Shown here piece by piece: positions 17,664-26,617 of a DNA stretch of 64,000 nt; the stretch's first letter is position 1; each line of letters begins with the position of its first letter. The position numbers and the translations under genes were made by a program. This stretch comes from an uncultured Parafilimonas sp. (GTDB lineage: Bacteria; Bacteroidota; Bacteroidia; Chitinophagales; Chitinophagaceae), in assembly GCA_903882935.1 (NCBI GenBank), contig CAIRZB010000058.1, forward strand, positions 38,245 to 102,244, written 5' to 3'. The notes beneath the pieces were generated by a model that was given only the letters and a program-made list of their open reading frames with translations, searched no databases and had not been told where the DNA came from.

Positions 17664-17912
17664 TTAGTGGTGCGGGCTGAAATGATGGGCATAATGCCCA
17701 TTTTCCAACAGAGGCAGGTGTGGGGCTACCGCATTTGTCGGTTCGATTAAGCAGCCACCGCCCACTATTCCCGGCACCCTCTCAAAATCGTTGTGTGGCC
17801 ACAGGTAATCTTGCTTGCCAGCTATTCCCAGCATGTTGTTTAAATGGGCGTGGTGTTCGGCGCTTAGCCTGTCGAGATGCAGTACACTGCGTATGCGGTT
17901 TATAATGGCCAT
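17664..17912 (-). CDS. Possible small His-rich protein
   Basis: A minus-strand frame of 82 residues from ATG 17912 (MAIINRIRSVLHLDRLSAEH). Codon choice (GCC, AAC, AGG, CTG) resembles the neighbouring genes and the composition is protein-like, with 11 or so histidines including HHAH and a C-terminal HHFSPHH. No known family, signal peptide or membrane segment is recognised. It sits between divergent genes, oriented like the DUF1611 gene. It could be an unselected frame; confidence is limited. Confidence 0.4.
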   Translation of the reverse strand: MAIINRIRSVLHLDRLSAEHHAHLNNMLGIAGKQDYLWPHNDFERVPGIVGGGCLIEPTNAVAPHLPLLENGHYAHHFSPHH

Positions 17913-18096
17913 GTTGTATTTTAAGTTGTGCCACTTACCAATTGAGTGGAATCCGGAAACTGTATAAAATTAATAGTTTTTGCCGTAGTTTCATTTTACG
18001 ATTGCCGATTAAGGTCATTTTATTGCTACCATTATTTTTCTCCCCGCCAAATCATTATTTATCCTTAAACTTGCCATCCAATAAAAAGCTTAAACT

Positions 18097-19824
18097 ATGG
18101 ACGCTGCCATTCAACAAAAAGTGGATATATGGCTAAATGGTAATTACGACCAGGCCACCAAGGACGAGATTACGCGCCTGCAAAACGAAAAACCCGAAGA
18201 ACTTGCAGACTCCTTTTACCAAAACCTGGAGTTTGGCACCGGCGGTATGCGCGGCCTTATGGGCGTGGGTACCAACCGAATGAACAAATACACCATCGGC
18301 ACGGCCACCCAGGGCTTTGCCAACTACTTGCAAAAAATATACCCCGGCCAGGAAATTAAGGTGGCCATTGCGCATGATAGCCGCAACAACAGCCGTTTTT
18401 TTGCCGAAACAACCGCTAATGTTTTTGCAGCCAACGGCATAAAAGTGTTTTTGTTTGATGCGTTGCGCCCAACACCGGAGTTGAGTTTTGCCATCCGCAC
18501 CCTTAAATGCCAAGGCGGCGTGGTTTGCACTGCCAGCCACAACCCCAAGGAATACAATGGTTACAAAGCCTATGGCGACGATGGTGGCCAGCTTGTACCG
18601 CCCCATGATAAAAATGTTATTACAGAGGTAAATGCCATTAAAACGGTTGATGATATTAAATGGGCCGGTGGCGAAGCAAACATTACCATTATTGGCACCG
18701 CGCTGGATGCTGAATATATTGAAATGGTGAAGAGCTTGAGCGTGTACCCTGACGTAATTGCGAAGCAGCACGACCTTAAAATTGTGTACACACCCATCCA
18801 TGGCAGTGGCATTATGCTGGTGCCGCAGGTGTTGAAGGCTTTTGGCTTTACCAATGTTACCATTGTGAAGGAGCAGGATACACCAGACGGCAATTTCCCT
18901 ACGGTTGGCTACCCCAACCCAGAGGAAGCCGAGACCATGAGCCTGGCCGTAAAAACAGCCAAGGAGATTGGCGCAGACATATTATTGGGCACTGACCCTG
19001 ATGCTGACCGCGTAGGCATTGGCATAAAAAACCACAAGGGCGAATGGGTGTTAATGAACGGCAACCAAACGGCGGTGCTGGCTTTTGCTTACCTGATGGA
19101 AGCCCGCAAAGCCAAAGGCCTTGCCCAGCCCAACGATATGGTTATTAAAACCATTGTGACCAGTTACATGATTGACAATATTGCCAAAGCAAACGGTGTT
19201 GCCTGTTACAACGTACTTACCGGCTTTAAATGGATTGCCGAAACAATAAAAGAGAAAGAAGGCAAGGAAAACTTTGTGATTGGCGGCGAGGAAAGCTTTG
19301 GTATGATGGTGGGCGATAAGGTGCGTGACAAAGACGCCGTTTCGGCCGTAGCCTTCCTTTGTGAAATGGCTGCCTATGAAAAAGAGCAGGGCACGCCTTT
19401 GTACGACAAATTGATTGACCTGTACGTGAAATACGGCTTTTACCTGGAGCGCCTGATAAGCATCACCAAAAAAGGCATGCGAGGCCAAGAAGAAATTGCC
19501 GAGATGATGCAGGGCTTCCGCAACAACCCGCCAAAGGTTATCAACGGCTCGCCAGTGGTTCAATTGTTGGATTACCAATTGCAAGTGGGCAAAAACCTAA
19601 TAACCGGCGAAAGCCACGAAATAAGCCTGCCTAAAAGCAACGTGTTACAGTTTATTTTGGAGGATGGTACACAAATATCAGCCAGGCCAAGCGGCACGGA
19701 GCCGAAGATTAAATTCTATTTCAGCGTAAATACCCATTTGGAAAGCAAGGATAAGTTTGACGAAACATACGCCTTGCTGGAAGCCAGGATAAAAGGCATT
19801 ATTGAGGATTTGAAACTGAAATAG
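18097..19824 (+). CDS. Phosphoglucomutase / phosphomannomutase (alpha-D-phosphohexomutase)
   Basis: A 575-residue member of the alpha-D-phosphohexomutase superfamily, interconverting hexose 1- and 6-phosphates. The four-domain signature is complete: the phosphoserine loop VCTASHNPKEYNGYK near residue 146, the metal loop GTDPDADRVGIGI near 300, the sugar-binding loop GGEESFGMMVGD near 400, and the phosphate-binding RPSGTEPKIKFYF near the C-terminus. The length of about 575 fits the long PgcA-type group common in Bacteroidota. Its product (glucose 1-phosphate) feeds UDP-glucose, which the capsule locus at 40.7 kb consumes, but the genes are not linked. ATG start at 18097. Confidence 0.94.
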   Translation: MDAAIQQKVDIWLNGNYDQATKDEITRLQNEKPEELADSFYQNLEFGTGGMRGLMGVGTNRMNKYTIGTATQGFANYLQKIYPGQEIKVAIAHDSRNNSRFFAETTANVFAANGIKVFLFDALRPTPELSFAIRTLKCQGGVVCTASHNPKEYNGYKAYGDDGGQLVPPHDKNVITEVNAIKTVDDIKWAGGEANITIIGTALDAEYIEMVKSLSVYPDVIAKQHDLKIVYTPIHGSGIMLVPQVLKAFGFTNVTIVKEQDTPDGNFPTVGYPNPEEAETMSLAVKTAKEIGADILLGTDPDADRVGIGIKNHKGEWVLMNGNQTAVLAFAYLMEARKAKGLAQPNDMVIKTIVTSYMIDNIAKANGVACYNVLTGFKWIAETIKEKEGKENFVIGGEESFGMMVGDKVRDKDAVSAVAFLCEMAAYEKEQGTPLYDKLIDLYVKYGFYLERLISITKKGMRGQEEIAEMMQGFRNNPPKVINGSPVVQLLDYQLQVGKNLITGESHEISLPKSNVLQFILEDGTQISARPSGTEPKIKFYFSVNTHLESKDKFDETYALLEARIKGIIEDLKLK

Positions 19825-19872
19825 GGGCGTATATGGCGAGGCGTGCAATTTGTTGCATGTTATAGGAAAAGG

Positions 19873-19984
19873 GGTAGCCCCTACGGGGCAAATGGTGTTG
19901 CCGTCTTTTTGCTACAAATAGGTAGCCCCTAAAGGGGCAAATAAATTGAGTAAATGATTGCCTTTGGGGCTAGTTATTTCTACA
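19873..19984. repeat. Inverted and degenerate copies of the palindromic repeat
   Basis: Two copies of the repeat in opposite orientation to the main array: GGTAGCCCCTACGGGGC at 19873-19889 and GGTAGCCCCTAAAGGGGC at 19921-19938. A decayed forward copy (GCCTTTGGGGCTAG) begins near 19960. They face the long direct array and show that the element exists in both orientations. Confidence 0.8.
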
Positions 19985-20087
19985 ACCCTATTAGCGTTTA
20001 TGGGGGGTGTGGAAAATAAAGAGTTACCTAATTTGTATGACCTTTTAGAAGCTCCCTTTTTGTAGAAAAATATAGGTTGGATTTTAT

Positions 20088-20616
20088 ATGCCCCATTAGG
20101 GGCTACCTGTTTGTAGACGAAGTATTTGGATATATTATGCCCCATCGGGGCTACCTATTTGTACAAAAAACGAAGAATTGTCTTTTATATGCCCCATTTA
20201 GGGGCTACCTGTTTGTAGAAGAATTATTTGGATATAATATGCCCCATCGGGGCTACCTATTTTTAGAAGAATTATTTGGATATATTTTGCCCCATTTAGA
20301 GGATACCTATTTGTACAAAAAAGGAAGAATTGGATTTTATATGCCCCATTTTGGGGGCTACCTGTTTGTAGAAGAAAATATTTGGATATATAATGCCCCA
20401 TCAGGGGCTACCTATTTGTAGAAAAAAAGAAGAATTGGATTTTATATGCCCCATTTAGGGGCTACCAGTTTGTAGAAGAATTATTTGGATATATTATGCC
20501 CCATCGGGGCTACCTATTTGTAGAAAAAAGGAAGGATTAAATTTTATATGCCCCATCGGGGCTACCTATTTCTAGAAGAATTATTTGGATATATTATGCC
20601 CCATTAGGGGCTACCC
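20088..20616 (+). repeat. Tandem array of 11 palindromic REP-like units
   Basis: The core ATGCCCCAT(TTA/C)GGGGCTACC begins at about 20088, 20137, 20189, 20239, 20287, 20341, 20393, 20446, 20496, 20548 and 20596, a spacing of 48-54 bases. Each core is a hairpin (GCCCC..GGGGC); directly after it CTACCTGTTTGTAG forms a second small hairpin. The spacers are of only two kinds, one ending GAAGAATTATTTGGATATAT and one ending GAAGAATTGGATTTTAT, mostly alternating, so the higher-order unit is about 100 bases. One unit (20287) is decayed. The array ends about 35 bases before the transposase ATG. Spacers are repeats themselves, so this is not CRISPR. Confidence 0.93.
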
Positions 20617-20651
20617 AAAAAGGCCAACATGTAATTGCAAAAAAATATGCT

Positions 20652-21116
20652 ATGCCCAATACGTACACCCAATTATACATCCATTGTGTATTTGCTGTTA
20701 AGTACCGCGCCGCTGTAATTCAGCCGCATTGGGAAGATATACTTCATAAATATATTACTGGCATTCTGCAGAACAACGGCCATAAAATGTTGGCCATCAA
20801 TTCAGTACCCGACCATTTGCATCTGTTCATCGGGCTAAACCCCAATCAGTCAATCTCTGACATGATGCGGCTTGTAAAGGGTGACAGTTCTGAATTTGTA
20901 AATAAAGAAAACTTCTCACGGGCAAAGTTCCAGTGGCAGGATGGGTATGGTGCATTCAGTAACAGCAAGTCGCAAATAGATAAAGTGGTAAAATATATTG
21001 TACACCAAAAGGCACACCACCATAAAAAAACGTTCAGGGAAGAATACATCGCGATGCTTGATGACTATGGCGTAGAATATAATGACAAGTATATTTTTCA
21101 CGATTTATTGGATTGA
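20652..21116 (+). CDS. REP-associated tyrosine transposase (IS200/TnpA-like, Y1)
   Basis: A 154-residue single-domain HUH transposase of the Y1_Tnp family. The metal-binding HxH is in VPDHLHLFIGL (His55, His57), and the catalytic tyrosine is probably Tyr115 in KVVKYIVHQKAHH, the YIxxQ-type helix of IS200/IS605 TnpA. These enzymes cut and join single-stranded DNA at hairpins. No TnpB gene is present. The gene lies directly beside the palindromic array, the arrangement of RAYT genes that mobilise REP sequences. The HUH residues appear intact, so the protein may be active. ATG at 20652. Confidence 0.9.
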   Translation: MPNTYTQLYIHCVFAVKYRAAVIQPHWEDILHKYITGILQNNGHKMLAINSVPDHLHLFIGLNPNQSISDMMRLVKGDSSEFVNKENFSRAKFQWQDGYGAFSNSKSQIDKVVKYIVHQKAHHHKKTFREEYIAMLDDYGVEYNDKYIFHDLLD

Positions 21117-21219
21117 ACAGCATAGCCTACGTACGGGTATGGTTGCCAATATTTCTAAATCACTCCAGTTGTATAAACAAGTTGGCCTACTTAACAAATT
21201 CAGCATAAAACAACACGAT

Positions 21220-23169
21220 ATGAAAAAAACGATTTTGCTTGCCACTGTTCTGCTTGCGTGCATCACCGGGTTTGCCAATGTGCGCATGCCCAAAATATTT
21301 GGCAGCGGCATGGTACTGCAACGGGGCAAACCCATACCCATTTGGGGCTGGGCCGAAGCGGGAGAGGAAGTTACCGTGCAGTTTCACAAACAAGAAGATA
21401 AGACCGTAAAGGCAGACAACACTGGCCATTGGCTGATTATGCTAGACCCCGAAAAAGCGGGCGGCCCTTATGCATTAACAATAAAAGGCAGCAACACCGT
21501 TACATTTACAGATGTGCTGGTGGGCGAGGTTTGGATATGTTCCGGCCAAAGCAACATGGAGTTCCGGCTGAGCCAAGCCATCAATGGCGACAAAGAGGTG
21601 GCTGACGCCAGCTACCCACAAATACGGCACTTTAAAGTACCCAACACCATTGCCATAGCTCCCAAGGACGATATTTCTGGGGGTGAATGGAAAGTGTGCG
21701 CCCCGGCCATAGCGGGGGAGTTTACCGCCGTCGGATATTTTTTCGCCAGGGAACTCTACAATAAACTGCACGTACCCGTGGGCCTCATTAACACATCATG
21801 GGGCGGTACCCACTCCGAGACATGGACAAGCCGGAAAGGCTTTGAAGGCAGTGACGAGTTTAAAACAATGATTGCCGGCATGCCGGTGCTTAACTTAGAT
21901 TCAGTGGCGGCCATAAAAAAAGCAGCCATGGTGCAACAAATTAATGCTTTGCAAGGCGGCTTGCCAATAGCTGGTGAAGTTGAGGCCTGGAAGAACGCAG
22001 CCTTGGATGACAGCAAATGGCCAACCATTCAGTTGCCGGGGCTTTGGGAAAGCAAGGGCTTTCCCGATCTTGATGGGCTGGTTTGGTTTAGGAAAACAAT
22101 TACGGTAGCCGCACAAGACGCGGGCAAGGAAGCCGTGCTTGAATTGGCGATGATAGACGACAACGATATTGCGTATGTAAACGGTGTAAAAGTGGGCAGT
22201 ACAGTTGGCTACGACAAAAAACGCCGGTACTCGGTACCGGCAGGTGTTTTACAAGCCGGCAAAAATGTAGTTGCAGTGAGGGTTGAAGATACCGGCGGCG
22301 GTGGCGGGGTGTATGGAGACGCATCGGAGCTAAAAATTACTATTGGAGAGAATACGCAGCCATTGGCGGGTGTTTGGCAATATAAGATTGAAGAAGCCAC
22401 CTCAACATCAACCATTGGGCCCAACAGTTACCCCACGTTGCTATTCAACGCCATGTTAAACCCAATAATACCGTTTGGCATGCAGGGTGTTATATGGTAC
22501 CAAGGTGAAAGCAACGCAGGCCGCGCATACCAATACCGCAAAGCCTTTCCATTGATGATACAGGACTGGCGCTGGCATTGGGGTGAGGGCGACTTTCCTT
22601 TCCTGTTTGTACAGTTGGCCAGCTTTAATTCGGCCAATGGCAACAGCAACAACGGTAGTACCTGGGCCGAGCTGCGCGAAGCACAAACCATGACCCTATC
22701 GCTCAACAACACCGGCATGGCCGTAACTACTGACATTGGGGAGGAAAAAGACATACACCCCAAAAACAAGCAAGACGTTGGCAAGCGCCTGGCGGCAGTG
22801 GCGTTAAACAAAGTGTACGGCAAAAAAATGGTTTACAGCGGCCCCGTATACCAAAGCATGCAAACGAACGCTAATAAAATTGTGCTTTCCTTCACCAACA
22901 AGGGCAGCGGCTTATTGGCCAAAAATGGGGCATTGCACGGTTTTGAAATAGCAGGCAGCGACCATGTTTTTTACAAAGCGACCGCTTTGATTGAGGGTGA
23001 CCAGGTGGTTGTATATTCAGAGAAAGTAGCAGCACCCGTTTCCGTACATTTTGCTTGGGCAGATTATGCCGGGGACGCTGATTTTTATAACAAAGACGGC
23101 TTTCCCGCAGTGCCATTCCGCACCGATGACTGGCCGGGTTTTACAAGGGAGGGCAAGTTTAGCTTTTAA
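21220..23169 (+). CDS. Secreted sialate O-acetylesterase family protein
   Basis: A 649-residue SGNH-type carbohydrate esterase, removing O-acetyl groups from sialic acids or acetylated glycans. It starts with a clear signal peptide (MKKTILLATVLLACITGFAN), so it is periplasmic or exported. The nucleophile motif is VWICSGQSNMEFRL near residue 110, then GVIWYQGESN near 425, and the catalytic Asp/His region DIHPKNKQDVGKRLA near 512. A beta-sandwich (jelly-roll-like) insert lies between about 250 and 380 (WFRKTITV, VRVEDTGGGGGVYGD), common in Bacteroidota members. ATG at 21220 is chosen for the signal peptide; the longer frame starts inside the transposase gene. A strong terminator follows. Confidence 0.92.
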   Translation: MKKTILLATVLLACITGFANVRMPKIFGSGMVLQRGKPIPIWGWAEAGEEVTVQFHKQEDKTVKADNTGHWLIMLDPEKAGGPYALTIKGSNTVTFTDVLVGEVWICSGQSNMEFRLSQAINGDKEVADASYPQIRHFKVPNTIAIAPKDDISGGEWKVCAPAIAGEFTAVGYFFARELYNKLHVPVGLINTSWGGTHSETWTSRKGFEGSDEFKTMIAGMPVLNLDSVAAIKKAAMVQQINALQGGLPIAGEVEAWKNAALDDSKWPTIQLPGLWESKGFPDLDGLVWFRKTITVAAQDAGKEAVLELAMIDDNDIAYVNGVKVGSTVGYDKKRRYSVPAGVLQAGKNVVAVRVEDTGGGGGVYGDASELKITIGENTQPLAGVWQYKIEEATSTSTIGPNSYPTLLFNAMLNPIIPFGMQGVIWYQGESNAGRAYQYRKAFPLMIQDWRWHWGEGDFPFLFVQLASFNSANGNSNNGSTWAELREAQTMTLSLNNTGMAVTTDIGEEKDIHPKNKQDVGKRLAAVALNKVYGKKMVYSGPVYQSMQTNANKIVLSFTNKGSGLLAKNGALHGFEIAGSDHVFYKATALIEGDQVVVYSEKVAAPVSVHFAWADYAGDADFYNKDGFPAVPFRTDDWPGFTREGKFSF

Positions 23170-23224
23170 TAACCACCAATGTTAAACAAGGTTAACAGTA
23201 TTTACCTGTTAACACAAGCACATA

Positions 23225-23270
23225 AACCGATTACAAAGGCCTTGCGCAGCCATTGTAATCGGTTTTATTT
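23225..23270 (+). terminator. Terminator after the sialate O-acetylesterase gene
   Basis: AACCGATTACAA (23225-23236) and TTGTAATCGGTT (23253-23264) make a perfect 12-base stem with a 16-base loop, followed by a T-rich tail. Confidence 0.75.
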
Positions 23271-23356
23271 ATCTGGCTTAAGGCTGCTTTACCTTTACCG
23301 CCGTTGGCTTAAAACTATTTGGCCCAAGCAAACGTTATAAATGCTTACTTCACACT

Positions 23357-24085
23357 ATGTATGGTATTTTAACAATCGCCCGGTACCCAAAATACAGGGG
23401 TTTTGCAGGCTTTTTGTCCATGGCACTATTCCGCATGCCCCTGTGGTTGTCTAAACATCTACAGTTTTGGAAACTGATGGGCTGCGGCCGCAACGGCACT
23501 TTTGACAAAAATCCGGACTGGCGGCAGTGGGCTGTGTTACAGGTGGTGGGGGAAGATTACTTCACCCCGGGCAATACAGGCTTAAAAAGCCGGCCGCCCC
23601 ATTCGTCGTTCATGGCAAATTATTGGCGTTTTTTTGGCGCAGAAACCTATACTTTGGTGTTGCAGCCGTTGGAAGGGCATGGCCTTTGGGACGGGAAACC
23701 TGTTTTCGGCAGCCTGCCCAAAAGCACCGGTTACAACGGGCCTATAGCCGTGTTAACAAGGGCCACCATCCGGCTAAGCAGGCTAAAACAGTTTTGGCAA
23801 AATGTGGGTGGTGTGGCAAGCCAAATGTCGGCAGCCCCGGGCTATTTGTTTTCTGTGGGCATAGGGGAGGTGCCGTATGTAAAGCAAGCCACGTTTAGTG
23901 TATGGCAAAGCCCCGAACTGATGAAGCAGTTTGCCTACCAAATGCAGCAACATAAAGACGTTATACGTAAAACAAGGCAACAGCAATGGTACAGCGAGGA
24001 AATGTTTACGCGCTTTAAGCTACTGGCCGTATATGGCACCTTAAACGGGGCCAACCCATTAAAGGATTGCACAACCACTGCTTAA
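23357..24085 (+). CDS. Spheroidene monooxygenase (CrtA)-like protein
   Basis: A 242-residue protein resembling the CrtA family, whose characterised members oxidise acyclic carotenoids such as spheroidene. Matching features by recollection of the family: an N-terminal FLSMALFRMPLWLS segment, LQFWKLMGCG, AVLTRATIRLSRLKQFW, APGYLFSVGIGEVPYVKQAT, and the C-terminal block VIRKTRQQQWYSEEMFTRF. No signal peptide. Many Bacteroidota CrtA-like proteins sit outside carotenoid clusters, and no other carotenoid gene is near, so the substrate is unknown. An NtrC-type regulator gene begins 60 bases downstream. Confidence 0.75.
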   Translation: MYGILTIARYPKYRGFAGFLSMALFRMPLWLSKHLQFWKLMGCGRNGTFDKNPDWRQWAVLQVVGEDYFTPGNTGLKSRPPHSSFMANYWRFFGAETYTLVLQPLEGHGLWDGKPVFGSLPKSTGYNGPIAVLTRATIRLSRLKQFWQNVGGVASQMSAAPGYLFSVGIGEVPYVKQATFSVWQSPELMKQFAYQMQQHKDVIRKTRQQQWYSEEMFTRFKLLAVYGTLNGANPLKDCTTTA

Positions 24086-24145
24086 AAGCCAACAAAACTG
24101 GGGGTTGTATTTTCTCGTTACTTTTGGGCGATAAATGTATAGGCT

Positions 24146-25489
24146 TTGGGAACCATTTTAGTAATTGACGACGAAGAAAAAATACGGACGCTGCTGGCCC
24201 GCATCATCGGGTTGGAAGGATATGAGGTATTGCAGGCACAGGATGCAAAAACAGCTTGGAAAAAGCTGGAGCACGACCCCGTGGATGTGATAGTGTGCGA
24301 CGTTAAACTGCCAGACGCGAACGGTGTAGAGCTTTGCCGGCAAATTAAGCAGGAGTACCCGCATTGCGAACTGATTATGCTTACTGCGCACGGCAACATT
24401 TCCGATGGCGTACAAGCTATCAAAAACGGTGCCTTTGATTATATTACCAAAGGTGACGATAACGACAAGGTGCTGCCCCTGATTGGCCGGGCCATGGAAA
24501 AAGCGGGCCTACAAAAGCGTGTGCATGAACTGGAGGCCAAGCTAGGCAAAAAGTATTCTTTCAACAATATCATCGGAACGTCTGCGCCAGTAAAGGAGGC
24601 TATTTCGTTGGCATTAAAAGTATCTGCAACAGATGCTACAGTGTTATTGCTTGGTGACACAGGCACAGGCAAAGAGGTTTTCGCGCAAGCCATCCACTAC
24701 AACAGCAAACGTAAAAACAACAATTTTTTAGCCATCAATTGTAGTGCTTTTGGCAGGGAGCTGCTGGAGAGTGAAATTTTTGGCCATAAGGCTGGCGCGT
24801 TTACTGGCGCCAACAAAGACAAACGGGGGTTGATTGAGGAAGCTGACAAAGGCACCCTTTTTCTGGATGAGATTGGCGAAATGCATATTGACCTGCAGAG
24901 CAAACTGCTAAGGGTGCTTGAAACCAGTGAGTTTATTAAAGTGGGTGATGTTAAGAGCACCAAGGTTAATGTGCGCATTATCGCCGCAACAAACCGTAAC
25001 CTGCAGGATGAAATTGCCAACGGTAAGTTTAGGGAAGACCTTTTTTACCGCCTGAATGTTTTTATGATTCAGCTGCGGTCGTTAAAAGAACGGAAAGAAG
25101 ATATTGTGCCGTTGGCAAAATATTACGCGCAGCAGTTTGCCGCAAAAACAGGCAAAAAAATTACCGGTATGGCCGAGGGTTTTACAAAGGCTTTGCTAAA
25201 CCACCCATGGAAAGGCAATATAAGGGAGCTGAAAAATGTTTTGGAGCGTGCCCTCATACTGGAAGACAGCGAAATACTTACCGTAGAAAGCCTGCCTTTT
25301 GAAATGCAAAACCAAAGCCTCGCCCCAACGCAAGGCAATGCACTTTCTGCATTTTCACTGGCCAGCGTCGAAAAGTTGCATATACAGCGGGTACTTAACC
25401 ATACCAAGGGCAACAAAACAGAAGCCGCCCGCCTGCTTGACATTGGCCTTACCACCCTGTATAGGAAAATTGAGGAATATAAGCTGTAA
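24146..25489 (+). CDS. Sigma-54-dependent response regulator (NtrC family)
   Basis: A 447-residue transcriptional activator. Receiver domain 1 to about 120 with DDE acidic pocket (ILVIDDEE), phospho-acceptor in VIVCDVKLPD and MLTAHG. The AAA+ sigma-54 interaction domain spans about 140-375, with Walker A GDTGTGKE, the sigma-54-contacting GAFTGAN loop, TLFLDEIGE, and FREDLFYRLNVF. A C-terminal Fis-type helix-turn-helix follows (TKGNKTEAARLLDIGLTTLYRKI). The start is a TTG at 24146 giving MGTILVIDDEE. It would activate RpoN-dependent promoters on phosphorylation by an unidentified kinase; none is adjacent. Confidence 0.94.
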   Translation: MGTILVIDDEEKIRTLLARIIGLEGYEVLQAQDAKTAWKKLEHDPVDVIVCDVKLPDANGVELCRQIKQEYPHCELIMLTAHGNISDGVQAIKNGAFDYITKGDDNDKVLPLIGRAMEKAGLQKRVHELEAKLGKKYSFNNIIGTSAPVKEAISLALKVSATDATVLLLGDTGTGKEVFAQAIHYNSKRKNNNFLAINCSAFGRELLESEIFGHKAGAFTGANKDKRGLIEEADKGTLFLDEIGEMHIDLQSKLLRVLETSEFIKVGDVKSTKVNVRIIAATNRNLQDEIANGKFREDLFYRLNVFMIQLRSLKERKEDIVPLAKYYAQQFAAKTGKKITGMAEGFTKALLNHPWKGNIRELKNVLERALILEDSEILTVESLPFEMQNQSLAPTQGNALSAFSLASVEKLHIQRVLNHTKGNKTEAARLLDIGLTTLYRKIEEYKL

Positions 25490-25751
25490 TGCCAGCCCAT
25501 TGCGTACATAGTTTGTTGACATATAATTTTTTATGGGTATTTTTCGGCCAATTGTCCAAGAACATTAAAACCCAAAACAATAACCTGTTTGGCATTGCTT
25601 TCGGTTGTGTGTGCATAAATTGTGCAAGGGCATACAATAAACCATACGGTTGTATAAAACGTATTTGCAAATAGTATGGCTACCGGTAACAATCCTTTAA
25701 TTTTTCAAACAATCTTAATTATGCATCTTTGTTGACTTTAAAAACATTAAT

Positions 25752-26165
25752 ATGAAAAGACACGCAACAGCAGTATGGAACGGTTCTGGCAAAGAAGGCA
25801 ATGGCCATTTAACCACCCAAAGCACCACGCTTAACAAAACACAGTATTCGTTCAATTCACGTTTTGCCGACGGTGTTGGCACCAACCCAGAGGAATTATT
25901 GGCCGCATCGCATGCCGGCTGCTTTACCATGAAGCTGTCATTTGTGCTGGGTGCCGCTGGTTTTACCCCTGAGTCGTTGGAAACAACATCTTTTGTAAGC
26001 CTGGAGGACGGTGCCATTACAGAAAGCCACCTAGTGGTAAAAGCACATGTACCCGGCATTAGCCAGGAGGTGTTTGATGCCAGCATAAAGGACGCAGAAT
26101 TAAACTGCCCGATCAGCAAGGCCATCAATGCTAAAATTAGTGTGGAAGCTGAATTGATTGCCTAA
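25752..26165 (+). CDS. OsmC-family peroxiredoxin-like protein
   Basis: A 137-residue OsmC/Ohr family protein, a thiol peroxidase acting on organic hydroperoxides. The N-terminal MKRHATAVWNGSGKEGNGHL and the peroxidatic cysteine in HAGCFTMKLSF (Cys near 59) with the resolving cysteine in AELNCPISKA (near 118) match the OsmC subgroup. Cytoplasmic. Its stop codon overlaps the start of the following GNAT gene by one base, so the two are translationally coupled. Confidence 0.93.
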   Translation: MKRHATAVWNGSGKEGNGHLTTQSTTLNKTQYSFNSRFADGVGTNPEELLAASHAGCFTMKLSFVLGAAGFTPESLETTSFVSLEDGAITESHLVVKAHVPGISQEVFDASIKDAELNCPISKAINAKISVEAELIA

Positions 26166-26617
26166 TGCAACTTATTGTTAAACGGGCCAACCAAGCTGAT
26201 GTTGTGGCGATAACGCCGTTGTTTAACGCCTACCGCATGTTTTACAAGCAGCGCAGCAACCTTAAGGCGGCCGCTGCTTTTTTACGGTCCCGGCTGGAGA
26301 ACAATGAATCAGTGGTGTTTGTTGCCTACCAGGGCGGTAATGCCGTTGGGTTTACCCAACTGTACCCCATATTTTCGTCAGTGGGCATGCAGCGCACATG
26401 GCTGCTGAACGACCTTTTTGTTGCAGACTCAGCGCGGGGCAAAGGTGTGGCCACAGCGCTTTTGGATGCGGCAAAGCAACACGGCGGCACTACCGATAGC
26501 CGCTGGTTGATGCTGCAAACTGCGGTGGGCAACACTGTTGCCCAAAAACTGTATGAACGCAACGGATGGGAGCGGGATAACGATTATTACGTGTACAACT
26601 ACCGGCTATCACAATAG
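26165..26617 (+). CDS. GNAT-family N-acetyltransferase
   Basis: A 150-residue GCN5-related acetyltransferase. The acetyl-CoA binding core is WLLNDLFVADSARGKGVATALLD around residues 78-103 (R/Q-x-x-G-x-G/A pattern as RGKGVA), followed by TAVGNTVAQKLYERNGWERD, the usual C-terminal strand with Tyr. The substrate cannot be told from sequence. The ATG overlaps the OsmC stop (TAATG), so it is the second gene of a two-gene operon. Confidence 0.92.
   Translation: MQLIVKRANQADVVAITPLFNAYRMFYKQRSNLKAAAAFLRSRLENNESVVFVAYQGGNAVGFTQLYPIFSSVGMQRTWLLNDLFVADSARGKGVATALLDAAKQHGGTTDSRWLMLQTAVGNTVAQKLYERNGWERDNDYYVYNYRLSQ

Noticed and set aside
20077..20421. 114-residue open frame inside the repeat array
   Set aside because: It is made only of translated repeat units (GYLFVEELFGY-like) and has no independent coding evidence.
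20088..20616. CRISPR array
   Set aside because: The spacing is regular, but the sequences between cores are only two repeated types rather than unique spacers, no cas gene is near, and a Y1 transposase lies next to it.
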